From positions 22,446,524-22,510,523 of the forward strand of contig NC_090174.1 of NCBI RefSeq assembly GCF_024679245.1: a DNA stretch of 64,000 nucleotides, read 5' to 3'. Shown in pieces: positions 34,930-46,605 of this stretch. Position 1 is the stretch's first letter. Each line of letters begins with the position of its first letter. Under the pieces are notes generated by a model. That model saw only the letters and a list, made by a program, of their open reading frames with translations, was not told the DNA's origin and did not search any database. Both the position numbers and the translations under genes were made by a program. This DNA comes from Pseudorasbora parva. Its lineage: Eukaryota > Chordata > Actinopteri > Cypriniformes > Gobionidae.

Positions 34930-35215
34930 TGCTTTGGCCTGCAGACTTGCAGGATGGACATCATATACAAGGTGGAGGCAGCCTAGCTAGCAAAGTCTTA
35001 CAGGAGGATGTTTACAGGAAACGCGAAGCAGCTGATTTGGCAGGACCAAGTCCAGCAAACACAATGTTTAGCATTCTGAGCAAACATTGCATTAAGACAC
35101 GATTACATTACATTAAGAGTCCTTCAACGTGCAATGTTGTCATTTACTATAACTTATGTGGATTTATATATACCTTGTAGATTATAATGTTTTAAATTTT
35201 TGAGATTATTTTCAT
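34930..35215. other. Intergenic, nothing recognised
   Basis: No coding exon or element is supported. A GTACCNTTAAGGGTAC-type short repeat lies just before (34790-34900). Confidence 0.5.
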
Positions 35216-35219
35216 ATAA

Positions 35220-35505
35220 TGCTTAAACAATGTTATAGATGAGCTTTTTTAATGTTCAGGAGAACATTGAGAATGTTAGGGTAGACAATGTTCTAACAAT
35301 GTAAAAATGTAGCACTCTAGAGAATGTTATCCTACCTTTTAGAAGAACATTCTAGGAACAAAAATACAACTTACAACTTTATAAGAATGTTAGGAATTAA
35401 TGATCTAACAGTGTTAGCACTAAACATTTTTAGAATGTTTTTAGAGAATGTTATTCTACGTTTTAGAACAAAAATAAAACTTCCTGCAGAAAACATTATT
35501 AGAAC
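35220..35505. repeat. Degenerate minisatellite of AGAATGTT/AACATT units
   Basis: Repeated AGAATGTTA, GAACATT and TTCTAACAATGT motifs in both orientations over about 280 bp, without a fixed period. Confidence 0.6.
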
Positions 35506-35506
35506 A

Positions 35507-36384
35507 TAGGGCTAAAATATGGCCAAAAATCATATTTAGGTATTTTTGGTTGAATGGCATTACATATCCCGGTATTTCTACGTTTTTCTTTTTGGATAAA
35601 ATAAAAATATTTAATCATTTTATTTCACATCCTGTCAAACGAGGTCCTAACACAGTTGATATTGAAGGCCGTAAAAAAAAAGTGAATGTATTGTAGGCTA
35701 TGCATTATGTACCAATTTGGGGGTTTACAATTTTAAACCAAAAATAATAATTTAGTTTTAAAATTCACTAAACTAAAAATTAAAATAAAAACAAAAGCAT
35801 TAGCCTATTTATATATCACCCCATTATAATGGTCACTTTCATAAAAACTTGTAAGAAAATTTATTGACCAACAAATATTGTTGAAATATGTATACTTTAA
35901 CTTTTGGCAGCATTATTGCGTTCCTATTCTATTGTGCTCCGTCTGTTTGGTCTGTTACTTTCAGAAGTCTCTCCAGACAGCAAAATTGACATATTTGCAG
36001 TACTTTCTAACATTTTTAGATGGAGAATATAGGCTACATGTGAAATGTAAGTTATGCACTGAGGAAAGCGCCATATCTCAAACGCATTAAACAGCGCAAG
36101 TACTACTCCCAGAGCATGACAGGGCAAGCTGCTTTAAAATATACATGTTAACTAATGTCTTACCAGTTACTTTGTAGCCCTTAATATAAAGCATGTGTCA
36201 TGTTTCGGACAAATTGTATCGTATTTTCCCTGCATCAGCTCACTTTGCGTACTCCGCTATTTTTCAGATGCGATTGCATAAATCTGCTGTAGGCCTATAT
36301 CGATAAACGGTATTGCCTCATTCTATATCGTCTCTAAAAAATATATCCATATATTGTACAAGCTCGATATACCGCCCAGCCCCA
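35507..36384. mobile_element. hAT-type element
   Basis: Left TAGGGCTAAAATATGG, right GATATACCGCCCAGCCCCA, with TTAGAACA on the left and CTAGAACA on the right (7 of 8 match). No transposase frame. Confidence 0.62.
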
Positions 36385-36942
36385 CTAGAACATGGCATGA
36401 TAATGTTAGGCTATCAGAACATTTTTAGAGCATACAAGCTGGGTTGCAGACTGCTTTAGCTGTTTTTCCTGTTCATGTATTTTGGAGGGCTTGTAGAGCG
36501 CTCTGAAAGGAAGGTGGGATATTATGCTTTTAAAGCTAGCTTACTATTGCTAGCCTCTCCACAATTGCCATACCCTATACCTTTAAATACTACTTGGGAT
36601 TAAAGGGATAGTTCACCCAAAAATGTAATGTTTATTTGCTTACCCCCAGTGCATCCAAGATGTATCTTTGTTTCTTCAGTAGAACACAAATTAAGATTTT
36701 TTAATTCCAACTGTCGCACACTGCTAGTCATAGTGCATGTGAATGGGTAACAATTCTATGAGAGTAAAAAAAAAACATGCTTAGACAATATGCACAAAAA
36801 CCCTGCTGCTCGTGACGACACATTGCTGTCTTATGACACGAACCGATTGGTTTCTGTGAGAAACCAAACAGTATTTATGGTTGTTGTTGTTTTTTACCTC
36901 ATATCCAGAAGAATCTCATCTAGTGTTCCAGGGTATTCTCAC

Positions 36943-37326
36943 AAAAATGCGTATAAATAGTACGAGTGTGCAATGTCGTGGAATGTATACGCCAAAACTC
37001 ATTTTGGCGTGTCTATGGCAAGCTGTTTTTCGCGTGCATATGATACGCATTTTATGGCGTATTATACATACGAACCCCCCACCCCACCACCCTAAACCTA
37101 CCCAAGCGCGTGTCATATATACGCCCGCTACCCTAAACCTACCCAAGCGCGTGTCATATATACGCCCCGCTACCCTAAACCTACCCAAGCGCGTGTCATA
37201 TATACGCCATAAAGTGCGTGTCATATGCACGCGAAAAACAGCGTATCATATGCACGCCAAAATGAGTTTTCAAATGGCGTATACATTCCACGACATTGCA
37301 CACTCGTACTATTTATACGCATTTAG
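36943..37326. mobile_element. Foldback MITE with three internal tandem units
   Basis: Arms of about 60 bp beginning GCGTATAAATAGTACGAGTG repeat inverted near 37265-37326. Inside are three copies of a roughly 43 bp unit (CTAAACCTACCCAAGCGCG) at 37092-37205. Confidence 0.72.
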
Positions 37327-37625
37327 GTGTGATCGGGTTGAGTGTTCCCATCCGTTATTACTCCCATCTAGTAAGGTCAAACTGCCGCGATCATAGATAT
37401 ATATTATGTAGATGCCTCATTCGGCCTATCCGAAATTTACTAGATAGAAGTAATAGCAGATGGGAACACTAGATGAGATTCGTCTGGATATGAGGTTAAA
37501 AAAAAACATAAATACTGTTCGGTTCGTGTCTTAAGACATCAATGTGTTGTCACGAGCAGGAGGGTTTTTGTGCATGTTGTCTAAGCATGTTTTTTTTTAC
37601 TCTCATAGAATTGTTCGTGTCTTAA

Positions 37626-38070
37626 AGGAACTGTATGTAAGAAATGTATTTCAATTAATCATAATGGCCCTGATATGTCACTAGACATTAAGAAATCATG
37701 TTAATTTCAAATATTTATATCACTGACAACAGTAGTCCGGCCATGATATTGTCATTTAAAAGTTGTTGTTGCAGCCCTCAACTGATGTTGATGTTGACAT
37801 GTTGTGTTTTGGCCTGAAGCTCCACCCTCCACCTATCGACCAATCACAAAGTCAGAAGTGTTTCAGCATCCGGGTTGCCAGATCTGCTCTAGTTACCACA
37901 GCTGCAGCTACAAACGTTCCTGCTGGATCCTGCAGCCTATCTGGCAACCTGGAGTCAGGGGGAGGGGGAGAGGGGATACACCGCTCTACAGTCATTTGAA
38001 CTGTTGAACTGTTTATGCGTTTAAACTGATTGCAGTACCGGTTTTGGCCACAATCTTACATACACTTCCT
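37626..38070. mobile_element. 445 bp TTAA-flanked MITE
   Basis: Ends AGGAACTGTATGTAAG and CTTACATACACTTCCT between TTAA at 37622-37625 and 38071-38074, nested in the palindromic element. Confidence 0.78.
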
Positions 38071-38311
38071 TTAAGACATCAATGTGTCGTCACGAGCAGC
38101 AGGGTTTTATGATGTTGTATGGTTTAGCATGTTTTTACTCTCATAGAATTGTTACCCATTCACATGCATTATGACTGGCAGACTGCAACAGTTGAAGTTA
38201 AAAATCTTAATTCGTGTTCTACTGAAGAAACAAAGACACCTACATCTCGGATGCACTGGGGGTAAGCAGATAAACATCACGTTTTCATTTTTGGGTAACC
38301 TATCCATTTAA

Positions 38312-39225
38312 TAGTGCAAAGGTGAATGTTCTCTGATTCTCATCTGTGGAACGTAAAACCATTAAGTAAAAACAATAGACTGTTTTTTTTGTTGTTGTTG
38401 TTGTTGTTTTTATGGCCTGAAAGGTTTAATACCATTCACAGCCACAACATTTAAAATGAAAGAAAGCTAAGTTTCATATAGTGTTTATTCTCATGACATC
38501 TTTCCTACTACTTTTACTACTCATATTATTTGCCATTCAACTAGATTTTCTAACAGTTAACTTCAAAGAACTGGTCAACAAGCCAAAACATTTTTTTAAC
38601 CATATAAGCCATTTTAGCACTGGTCAAGTGTGTTTATTTTATATTGTAAGCCAGGTCTATTTATAATGCAAATGATGGATTAGTTTCCATCTTTTTAAAA
38701 ATCTTTTTCTCTTTTTTTAAACATACATTCAGACTAAACAGAAATAGTAAACAGAACAAACATAATCTTCCCTTACATAAGCTTGACACAGATTGATCTG
38801 TTAGCGTAGCAACTATCTATTGATCAAGGAAATTATTTCCAACTGAGACTGCTGTGCAACTTTCTCTAATTCACTGAAAATGTAAAAGATGTCTCATTCA
38901 CTCATGTTTCAGAGCATGTGCTCCCTGATCTTTACTTGGATACACTTGTTAGCTGTGTTTTCTGAATTCTTTGGCTACCTAAAAAACAGCATAAGGTATG
39001 TTGTATGTTGGGTCCATCACGGGATGCTGGTTTGCTGGTCCCGCATGAGAAGCAGGAGTGCTGCTGGTGGTGGACCAGCTACATCTTCTTTGTTTGTGAA
39101 CAGCATGACTTTGCTGCTCCACCAGCTAGACCAGCACTATTGGAATTCATGCTGGTTTATCTTTTAGCAGAGTAGTACCATTTAAAACCATGATATGGTG
39201 AATACAGATAAAGTGGTAAAGTACC
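38312..39225. other. Intergenic DNA with short repeats
   Basis: No coding exon is supported. Near 39020-39155 is a GCTGGTTTGCTGGTC / GACCAGC inverted repeat typical of cyprinid MITEs. Confidence 0.5.
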
Positions 39226-39229
39226 TTAA

Positions 39230-39680
39230 AGGACAACTCCGGTGAGAAATGAACCTAGGGGTAATTAACAGATGGTTACCGAGTAGATCGTTCTCTAGGA
39301 TGCGTTTTCATGAAAATCGAATGTAATTAGTTTTATCTCTAAAAAAAGATTAGCTTATAGCGCTTGTCTATGGGGCAAAGGGTAGACACAGGGTGGTAAA
39401 ATTAAGTTGCTAGTTAATACCACTAAGAAGGCTCAAAATAGCCTCACACTAACACACTAACATAATGAGGGTCCCAACATGCACACAGAAGCATTAAGAA
39501 CTTTGTAAGTGTACAAACAGTTTAATAAGAAGATACTTTATAAACACAGTGCATTACGCGTTCACGGACAGGCACGATCTTGGAAAACAGTCTCGATGAA
39601 TCGATCCACGCTCGTGGTTCGACGAATCGAGACTGTTTTCCAAGATGGCACCTGTCCGTGAACGCGTAATGGACCTCACT
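39230..39680. mobile_element. Truncated TTAA element ending in a long hairpin
   Basis: TTAA at 39226-39229, then AGGACAACTCCGGTGAGAAA, an end seen repeatedly in cyprinid TTAA elements. No matching right end was found. Contains the hairpin at 39552-39671. Confidence 0.5.
39552..39671. repeat. Near-perfect 120 bp hairpin
   Basis: Two 59 nt arms are separated by 2 nt. Two perfect 21 bp blocks (starting CATTACGCGTTCACGG and ATCTTGGAAAACAG) are separated by 4 mismatches. Confidence 0.9.
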
Positions 39681-39989
39681 GCCGAGAGACATTCATCCTC
39701 ATAGCCAAGCAACAGTAGATGTTCAACGCACGTTTACATGTTACCACTGTCAGAAGACACTACTTAGTGTCTTAAATCATCTGTATATCACTCAAGCTGA
39801 TGGTTCCATGGGGGTTAATGCAAAGCTCTTGTATATGTTCTTTTAATCATGGAGCAAGAACCCCATAAAGGAACCATACCGCCAAAGATAATTGTTCAAT
39901 AAACTAAAGTATTGCCAAAGTGGTCCTGTCTGAACACACAGTCTATTGCAGTTTGCTGCGTATGGGACTACACAGACCGGTCAGCCGCA

Positions 39990-40475
39990 GAGTCCCATGA
40001 TGAGAGATGGCAGTAGGATCCACTCTTACAATGGGAAGCAGAAGCCAGCTGGCAGAGAAGGTCTTATGCTCTGGGCATGTCTGCAGGGAAGCCTTATTCA
40101 TGTGGATATTACTTAGATTTGCACCTCCTAAAGATTGGTGCAGACCATGTTATCCCTTCATCATGGCAATGGTGTTCCATGATGGCAGTGGCCTCTTTTA
40201 GCAGGACAAAGCACCCTGCCACACTGCAAAAATTGTTCAGGAATGATTTGTCAAGAAACATCGAGGAACAAGTTCAAGGTGGCCTTCAAATCCTCAGATA
40301 TCAACTGAGGGTCTGTTGAACCAACAACAGATCCATGGAAACTCCACCTCGTAACTTGCAGGACTTAAAGGATCTGCTGCTAATGTCTTTGTGCCAGATA
40401 CCACAGGTCACGTTCAGTGCCACCTCCATGCCTAAGTGCATCACAGCTGTTTTGGCAGCCACAATATTAATGCAG
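39990..40475 (+). pseudogene. Tc1-like transposase 3' remnant
   Basis: The frames read PPRNLQDLKDLLLMSLCQIP and, upstream, a broken 'HTAKIVQEWF'-type segment (CACTGCAAAAATTGTTCAGG). These are blocks of the C-terminal catalytic domain of a fish Tc1-like family. Stops and indels throughout. Confidence 0.65.
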
Positions 40476-40485
40476 GTGGTTTTAA

Positions 40486-40851
40486 AGGGGTGGATACGTG
40501 TTATTTTTCTAGGCTTGGTTGTATTTATGGGGCGCAACATGTCTTGATACTTTTTTTAAAAAAAGTGTCAAGCACAGGTTGTCCGGAAACCCCACGCCCC
40601 TTACCATTACGGGCAGAAGTCACATCTGCGGTGACTAGCAAGGGTTTATGATGTCACCAACCGGGGAAGAAGCTCGTTGTAGTCCAAACCGGCCATTTTT
40701 GTAGGCAATAAACTGCCATAACTTTACAAGACAATATCTTTGTCTGCTTTTAACTTTCAGCGCTCTAACTTTGCAGATACTGTTTATGCTCAAGCAGGAA
40801 CATTACAAACTAACTAAAGTTAAAAAAGTGAAATCACATGGAACCACCCCT
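40486..40851. mobile_element. 366 bp TTAA-flanked MITE
   Basis: AGGGGTGG and CCACCCCT ends between TTAA at 40482-40485 and 40852-40855. Its right half is shared with 7540-7625. It inserted into the Tc1 remnant's flank. Confidence 0.75.
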
Positions 40852-40855
40852 TTAA

Positions 40856-43267
40856 TGTTGTGGCTGAAGAAAAAGAAAAACACTCAGTAGAGCACAGAAA
40901 AAGAACAGAGATTAGAAGAAGATTCCCATTTACCTTTATTTATTTATTTATTCTGTTTTTATCCTCTATGTTCCCTGTTATTAAGACTGAATAGTGGTGA
41001 TGGTAAAATAAAAAAAAGAACCTAAGTTACTCACATAATGAGAGATCATCAAGTGCCCTTGGCAATGTTTTCTTCCCTCTGGAATGAATCACAACTGTAA
41101 TAAAAATTCACTGCAATTACTGTTGATTCTTGTACCTGTGGGAATGAGCACTGCCAGTATTCTATTTAAAACGCAGACTGTCCACCGACTTGCTCAGTAT
41201 TCAGTGCCAAATATTTGGTAGAATTAATGGTAAAGTTGCATTCATTTCCTCTTTAAAACAAGATGCACAGCTCCCCCTTCAGGCAGGACAGATGATGATC
41301 AATGCACCCATTGAACACCAGAGGGCAGAAGAGTTCCACTTTTACCTGTGATCACGCTTGTGAAGTATGATGTGTTTCATGTCTAAAGCTGAGCAACACA
41401 AAATGTTTTAAAAAAAAGAACACTAATTTTATTACCATGCTATTTAGAAGTAAATAAAAAAAGATTGCACTCCTCTTTAAGTTTCTTCTGACGGATAATG
41501 CATTTCTTATATTTAAGCCAAAGAGTATTAAAACAGATTGTCCTGATTACAACTATCCATTCTGAGTTACATATAAACTGACCCGTAGTCCAAGATCAGT
41601 GATGCCTCAGGAGAACAGCACTATAAGAGCATTCATCTCTCCATCTGTGTATTATTTTAATCCAACTAAAGTCAATTGAACTTGATACATCATGACACTC
41701 AATAACAGGAATGCAAGTTTTCATTTTTTAAGAGAGGGTTTGGCAGGCAACTTGATGAGCTTTCCATATGGAACTCCAGCTTTAAGAGCAAACGCAATAT
41801 TGTCCAAACAATTTGAAAACAATGGGAGATTGTGGTTAATCCGTAGGCCTAGTTAACTTAACTTACTCGTCATTTACATTTATCATGCACTGGACCTCAA
41901 CTAATCAAATCTTTCTCATGTCTGACTTACCCAATGCTAAAAAAAAAAAATCAATTAATTGAAGAAAATGCCTGAATCCAATTTTCTTTTCTCATTTTTT
42001 TCTGTGCTCAAAACCATCACAGTTAACTGAATTGAAAACACATGTGGGGTAAACTGCTCTGCCTAATTTCTAACAGGCAATTTGTGTATCATGAAATGAG
42101 GAAAACATGCGCTTCTTCCTAGTAATATAGTCTATAATACTGAAGCAAATTTTGCCAACTGTCTTAAAATAACTAATAATTATTTCTGAGTAGGAAATGA
42201 GGTTATAAATTCTGCAGCTTTTTTGTCATGTCTGCAAAATGGAGCTGCACATCAAAATGTGAATTCCTTTGGTGTGAGTGCCAGCGCGCTACTTTGCAGA
42301 CGGTCAGACCACCTGCCCAAACAATTACGTATTGCCTGAAAGTAGTAGCCTATTTGAGCTGCCAGTAGGCCTACCAGAGAATGAATAATCCTGTCTGGCT
42401 TTATTTGCATGTGCAAATTTCTGCCATCACACTGAAATTACAAGTGACAACAGTTCCATCTTTATAGTTTCTGGAAGGAACTAGTCACTCACACAAAACA
42501 CAACCGGTGCAGTGCAGGTGAGTATACTCACGAGAAGATAAAAATGAAACAGACCCGAGGGAGAAATTCTGATGGAGCATGATGTTCTCATTTTGTTTTA
42601 TTATAAAAGAACCTGGACGAATGTTCCTTGTAAAAACAAGTAAGATTCATGTAAAGTGATTCCTGAACTATAAAACGCCTTTATCAAAAGTCCACGGTGG
42701 GAGCTAAATCCTCAAGATTTAGTGATAGGAAATACCTAAATGTGAGACTAAAGTTCTTTCAGGTCAAGTCCTGAAGACTACATAAACCACAGGTGACAGG
42801 TCACAAATCCCTGTAATTCATGCAATGGTCCTTCATCCTATCGTTGAAGGATCTGTCAAGTCATTAGTCAATGTCAAGCGCGAGTGGACCGACATCTCTC
42901 CCGTCTACAGCACTGTCCCTACATTCCATATACAATAGGTTGGCTATATATGGCCAACTACCTTACTCACACTAGCATGCAGACAGCCAAAGGAGCAGAA
43001 GTGGTTTCCAGATGTTGACACAGACAGACAGTAATTGGAGTTTGTGATGGCTTCCAGCTGCCATGGAACACAGCCAGTGAATTCTCCAAAGGGAGTGAAT
43101 GTTCTGTGCCATAACTCACACAGCAAGGTTTACAATAATAATAATAACATACTTTGCCATCTTGTGGGGAAAACATGACATAGTGATTGCAATATTTTCT
43201 TTCCAGGTAAGATGCTCGGACAAGAGCTGTTAGAACTGACCAGAAAAATACCTATATCAATAACATT
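40856..43267. other. Intergenic, nothing recognised
   Basis: 2.4 kb of AT-rich sequence with no coding exon, element end or RNA gene that I can support on either strand. Confidence 0.5.
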
Positions 43268-43613
43268 GGACCCACTTTATTTACTTAACTACTGTATAAC
43301 ATTTGTATTAATTATTTGATACAATGCACTCATTGTGTTCATACATGTTTTTACATTGTACTTAAAAAAAATTCTGCATGTAATTACATCTGTAATTAAT
43401 TTATGTAGTTACATATATAATTACACTGTTGGCCCCACTAACCCTAACCCTTAAACTGACCCACACCACCACACCTGTCCCTAACTTTACCCATATCTCA
43501 CCTCAATGTCAGCAAAAGTGTTTTGCAATACAATTTGAACACAATATGTAAATTGTACTTATTTTTTGATGGAAGTATATAGTAGTTAAAGCCACCTAAT
43601 ATAAAGTGGGACC
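43268..43613. mobile_element. hAT-like MITE, copy 2
   Basis: GGACCCACTTTAT ends, 346 bp, exact duplication ATAACATT (43260-43267, 43614-43621). Same family as 23034-23403. Confidence 0.82.
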
Positions 43614-43621
43614 ATAACATT

Positions 43622-44547
43622 TTTCCGTTCAAATGTATCCCCAATTTAGAACAGCACTAATCACTTACTCATTTGGAATGTGATCTTGCATATTACATTT
43701 CAATATACTTATGAATTTGGCATGTGCTTTTCATATTAATTTACATTGCATTTTATCAGTTCAATTGGAGTCGTAGCCGGTGACCTTGACATTGCTAATT
43801 TCATGCTCAATGCTGGTGGTAACATGTTATAAGTAACTGAAGTTATGTAATCAGATTACTTTTTCAAGTAACTATAACATCACCTTTAAATTTGCAATAA
43901 CATTTTTGTGTTACTTTTTCAAATAAGTTACTTTGTTTTTCCATTTATTGACTGACAGCTCTCCTGTCCCCATATTGAAAGAACTTGTAAGTGCACAGAC
44001 ATTGTGTGCGCTGTGTGAACATGATGGTTATTGTCATTTTAGAATGAATGTGAGCATGCGTTTACTCATCTAACTTGCAAAAAAAAAAAATCTGTATTAT
44101 TTAAAAAAGAATAAAATCAGTGAAATGCAATCTCCGTATATTACACAAACATGCAATGATAACATTTTAAATTAAATTAATATTAAATTACCCAAATATA
44201 CTTTATGCCTTTAATCTCACTTTATTGTCAATGTCAGTGCCTCTGCTAACCTCCAATGATCCAGTTCAACCATACAATAAGCAAAACTGACTTTAGATTT
44301 AGAACATTACTTTTTTATTGCTGCGGTAAACATGTTGAACTGAACAGCTGAAACTTTTTTTTTAACTGCCCCCTCTGTACAGGTGTAAATTTCTTTCAGC
44401 CGGAGGATTATTCATTTTACTTTTGGTATGAAAGGGCCTTTACATTTGCCAAAAAAATATAACTTATTTTTCCAGCAAGCAAGCCAAGCCCAGGAGAGAA
44501 AAAGTAATGCAAAAGTAACCTAACATTACTTTCCATAAAAAGTAACT
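43622..44547. other. Intergenic with AGTAAC-type repeat
   Basis: Contains AAGTAACTGAAGTTATG and TTACTTTTTCAAGTAAC motifs typical of a dispersed fish repeat. No gene. Confidence 0.45.
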
Positions 44548-44555
44548 GAATATTG

Positions 44556-44922
44556 GGCCCCACTTTATGTCAGGTGACCTTAAGTACTATGTACTTACAT
44601 CAAAAAATAAGTTCAATGTACTTACTGTGTTCAAATTGTATTGCACACACCTTTGCTGACATTGATGTGGGATACGGGTAGAGTTAGGGACAGGTGTGGT
44701 GGTGTGTGTAAGTTTAAGGGTAGGGTTAGGTGTAAGGGAAGTGCTAACTGTGTAATTACAAATGTAACTACAGAAATTAATTACAGACAATTACATGTAA
44801 GTATTTTTTTAAATATAAGTACAATGTAAAAACGTGTATGCACACAATAAGTGCATTGTATCAAATGATTAATTACAATTTTAGTACATAGTAGTTAAGG
44901 CCACCTAATATAAAGTGGGTCC
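44556..44922. mobile_element. hAT-like MITE, copy 3 (inverted)
   Basis: GGCCCCACTTTATG at the left and AAGTGGGTCC at the right, exact duplication GAATATTG (44548-44555, 44923-44930). Interior is the reverse complement of copy 1. Confidence 0.82.
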
Positions 44923-44930
44923 GAATATTG

Positions 44931-46181
44931 TAATGCATTATTTTTAAAAGTAACTTTCCCCAACACATGCTACTGTTTAAGCTACAGAAATGCCTATTCA
45001 GGAATGCAAATATATATTTCCAGTTGTTGTTGTTGTTTTTAACAATATTTCACATTTAGCATAATATATATCATTCAACATACATTCACACATTTATTCA
45101 AGTAAATGCTGAAATGATCAGCAGATCTTCTCCAGATGCTATATTAAAATATATTATACATTTAGCTTATTAGTCCAATATTTAAAGTTGTCTAGGAAAA
45201 AAAAAACACTCATGTTCTCTCCAGTGGTTTTGTAAAAAGCATCTAGCATGACGCTTCTAAAAACACATCTGCTGTTTGCTTGTCAAAGTCACTATAAGTG
45301 ACTATTTGTTTAAGATCCCCCAACGGTCACAATGCCAGAAATTCTCTTTAGATCAACATCTTCTAATTCACAAAAGACAACAACAAGGCATGAGCAGATT
45401 CCATATTCAAGGCATTCCATTTAGAGGTAAATGGAAATTGGCAGGTTTAATGTAGTTCATCTGCAATATTTTGTCATGACTCCAAGATTGTTGGGCTACA
45501 CAATACTTTGTCTTTAAGATTTTAACATCCAAGAACAGTCCTGTCTGTAAGATCTGATGGGTTGCAAACACGTCCTGATTTTGGCGAGTTAGTTCCTGGG
45601 TCGCCATCCAAAATTGTAATCCCATCCATATCCCTAAACCTAACCCTACCCGTAAGTTATCCCTACAATAAAGCGAAAATAACACTGATGTGGAAGAACC
45701 TAACCCTCCTTGTAAACTGTAAAACTATTCCTCAAATCTGATTGGTTTATTGGAATGTTGATCGAGGAACACTTATCAGGTTCTACATGCTGGCACACAC
45801 AAATAAAAAATGTAATCATCCTCATGTCATTGCAAGCATTTCTTTGCATTTACACAACATTAAACATTTTCATTCAAATGTAGAGTAAAATGTTTACATT
45901 TCATTCTATACTTTTTTTTGTTTGTTTGTTTTGGGAAATGTCCATTTAAGAAACACAGATTATGTGTAAATGCAGTGCTGTGTATTACATTAAAATAAAT
46001 GCTTCACATTCCTACATTTGAACAAAAGTAGTGTTACTAAATTTGAACATCTACTGCTTATTAAAATGGCACACACTATAAAGGCTAATCAGATGTGTTA
46101 TATTATATCTTGTCATATTTCATGTAGTCATTTGACTTTTACACTGTAACATGTAAACCTGAAATGAATAAACACTGACAG
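44931..46181. other. Intergenic, nothing recognised
   Basis: No exon or element is supported. The 3' end (46177-46181, GACAG) is the target site of the BEL element. Confidence 0.5.
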
Positions 46182-46540
46182 TGTGCAGAAGAGGACTGGC
46201 TTCTTTGGTTTAGATAGTTTGAGGATCGTTAGATAGAGCTCACAGCGGGTGATTGATCAGAATCACGCAAGATTTCTTCATTGGAAGTATTTATTGAATT
46301 GACAACTGCATATGTACAGTGAAGAGTGGTTTTGTAAAGACGCACACAGCATTACGCAGCTGTATCAAGGTGGGTTGTAACTCAAAACCCGGAAAGAACG
46401 CTACCAACGTGCAGCGCTCCTAAGACAACTTGTGATTGGCTAACAGTCCAGGTGAAGCGAGGCATATTCCAGTAGGAGAGAGAGAGAGAGTCACAGTAAA
46501 GTGTCTGATGCTTAGCGGCCACAAGGGGGCCTTTTTTACA
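46182..46540 (-). repeat. BEL 3' LTR
   Basis: 359 bp, identical to 52451-52809. On the minus strand it contains AATAAA (46290-46295 on plus as TTTATT), the probable polyadenylation signal of the element transcript. A G-rich tract (CTGGGGGCGGC) directly before it serves as the likely polypurine tract. Confidence 0.95.
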
Positions 46541-46605
46541 GCCGCCCCCAGATTACTGAAGGGAATCTGCAGAAGAAGAAAAGGCGCCCACTCGTCCGGT
46601 AGTGG

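Larger units (their letters stand above)
36604..38307. mobile_element. Palindromic TTAA element with two nested insertions
   Basis: TTAA at 36600-36603 and 38308-38311. Left AGGGATAGTTCACCCAAAAA, right TTTTTGGGTAACCTATCCA. The arms (36604-36930 and, reversed, 37470-37621 plus 38071-38307) share motifs such as CACGAGCAG, AACATGCTTAG and CTACTGAAG. Interrupted by elements at 36943-37326 and 37626-38070. Confidence 0.7.

Noticed and set aside
37092..37205. CRISPR-like spacing of three similar units
   Set aside because: Units are directly tandem with no unique spacers and sit inside a foldback MITE in a vertebrate genome.
36881..37396. 171-codon plus-strand frame
   Set aside because: Runs through the foldback MITE and its tandem units; repeated peptide arises from the DNA repeat.
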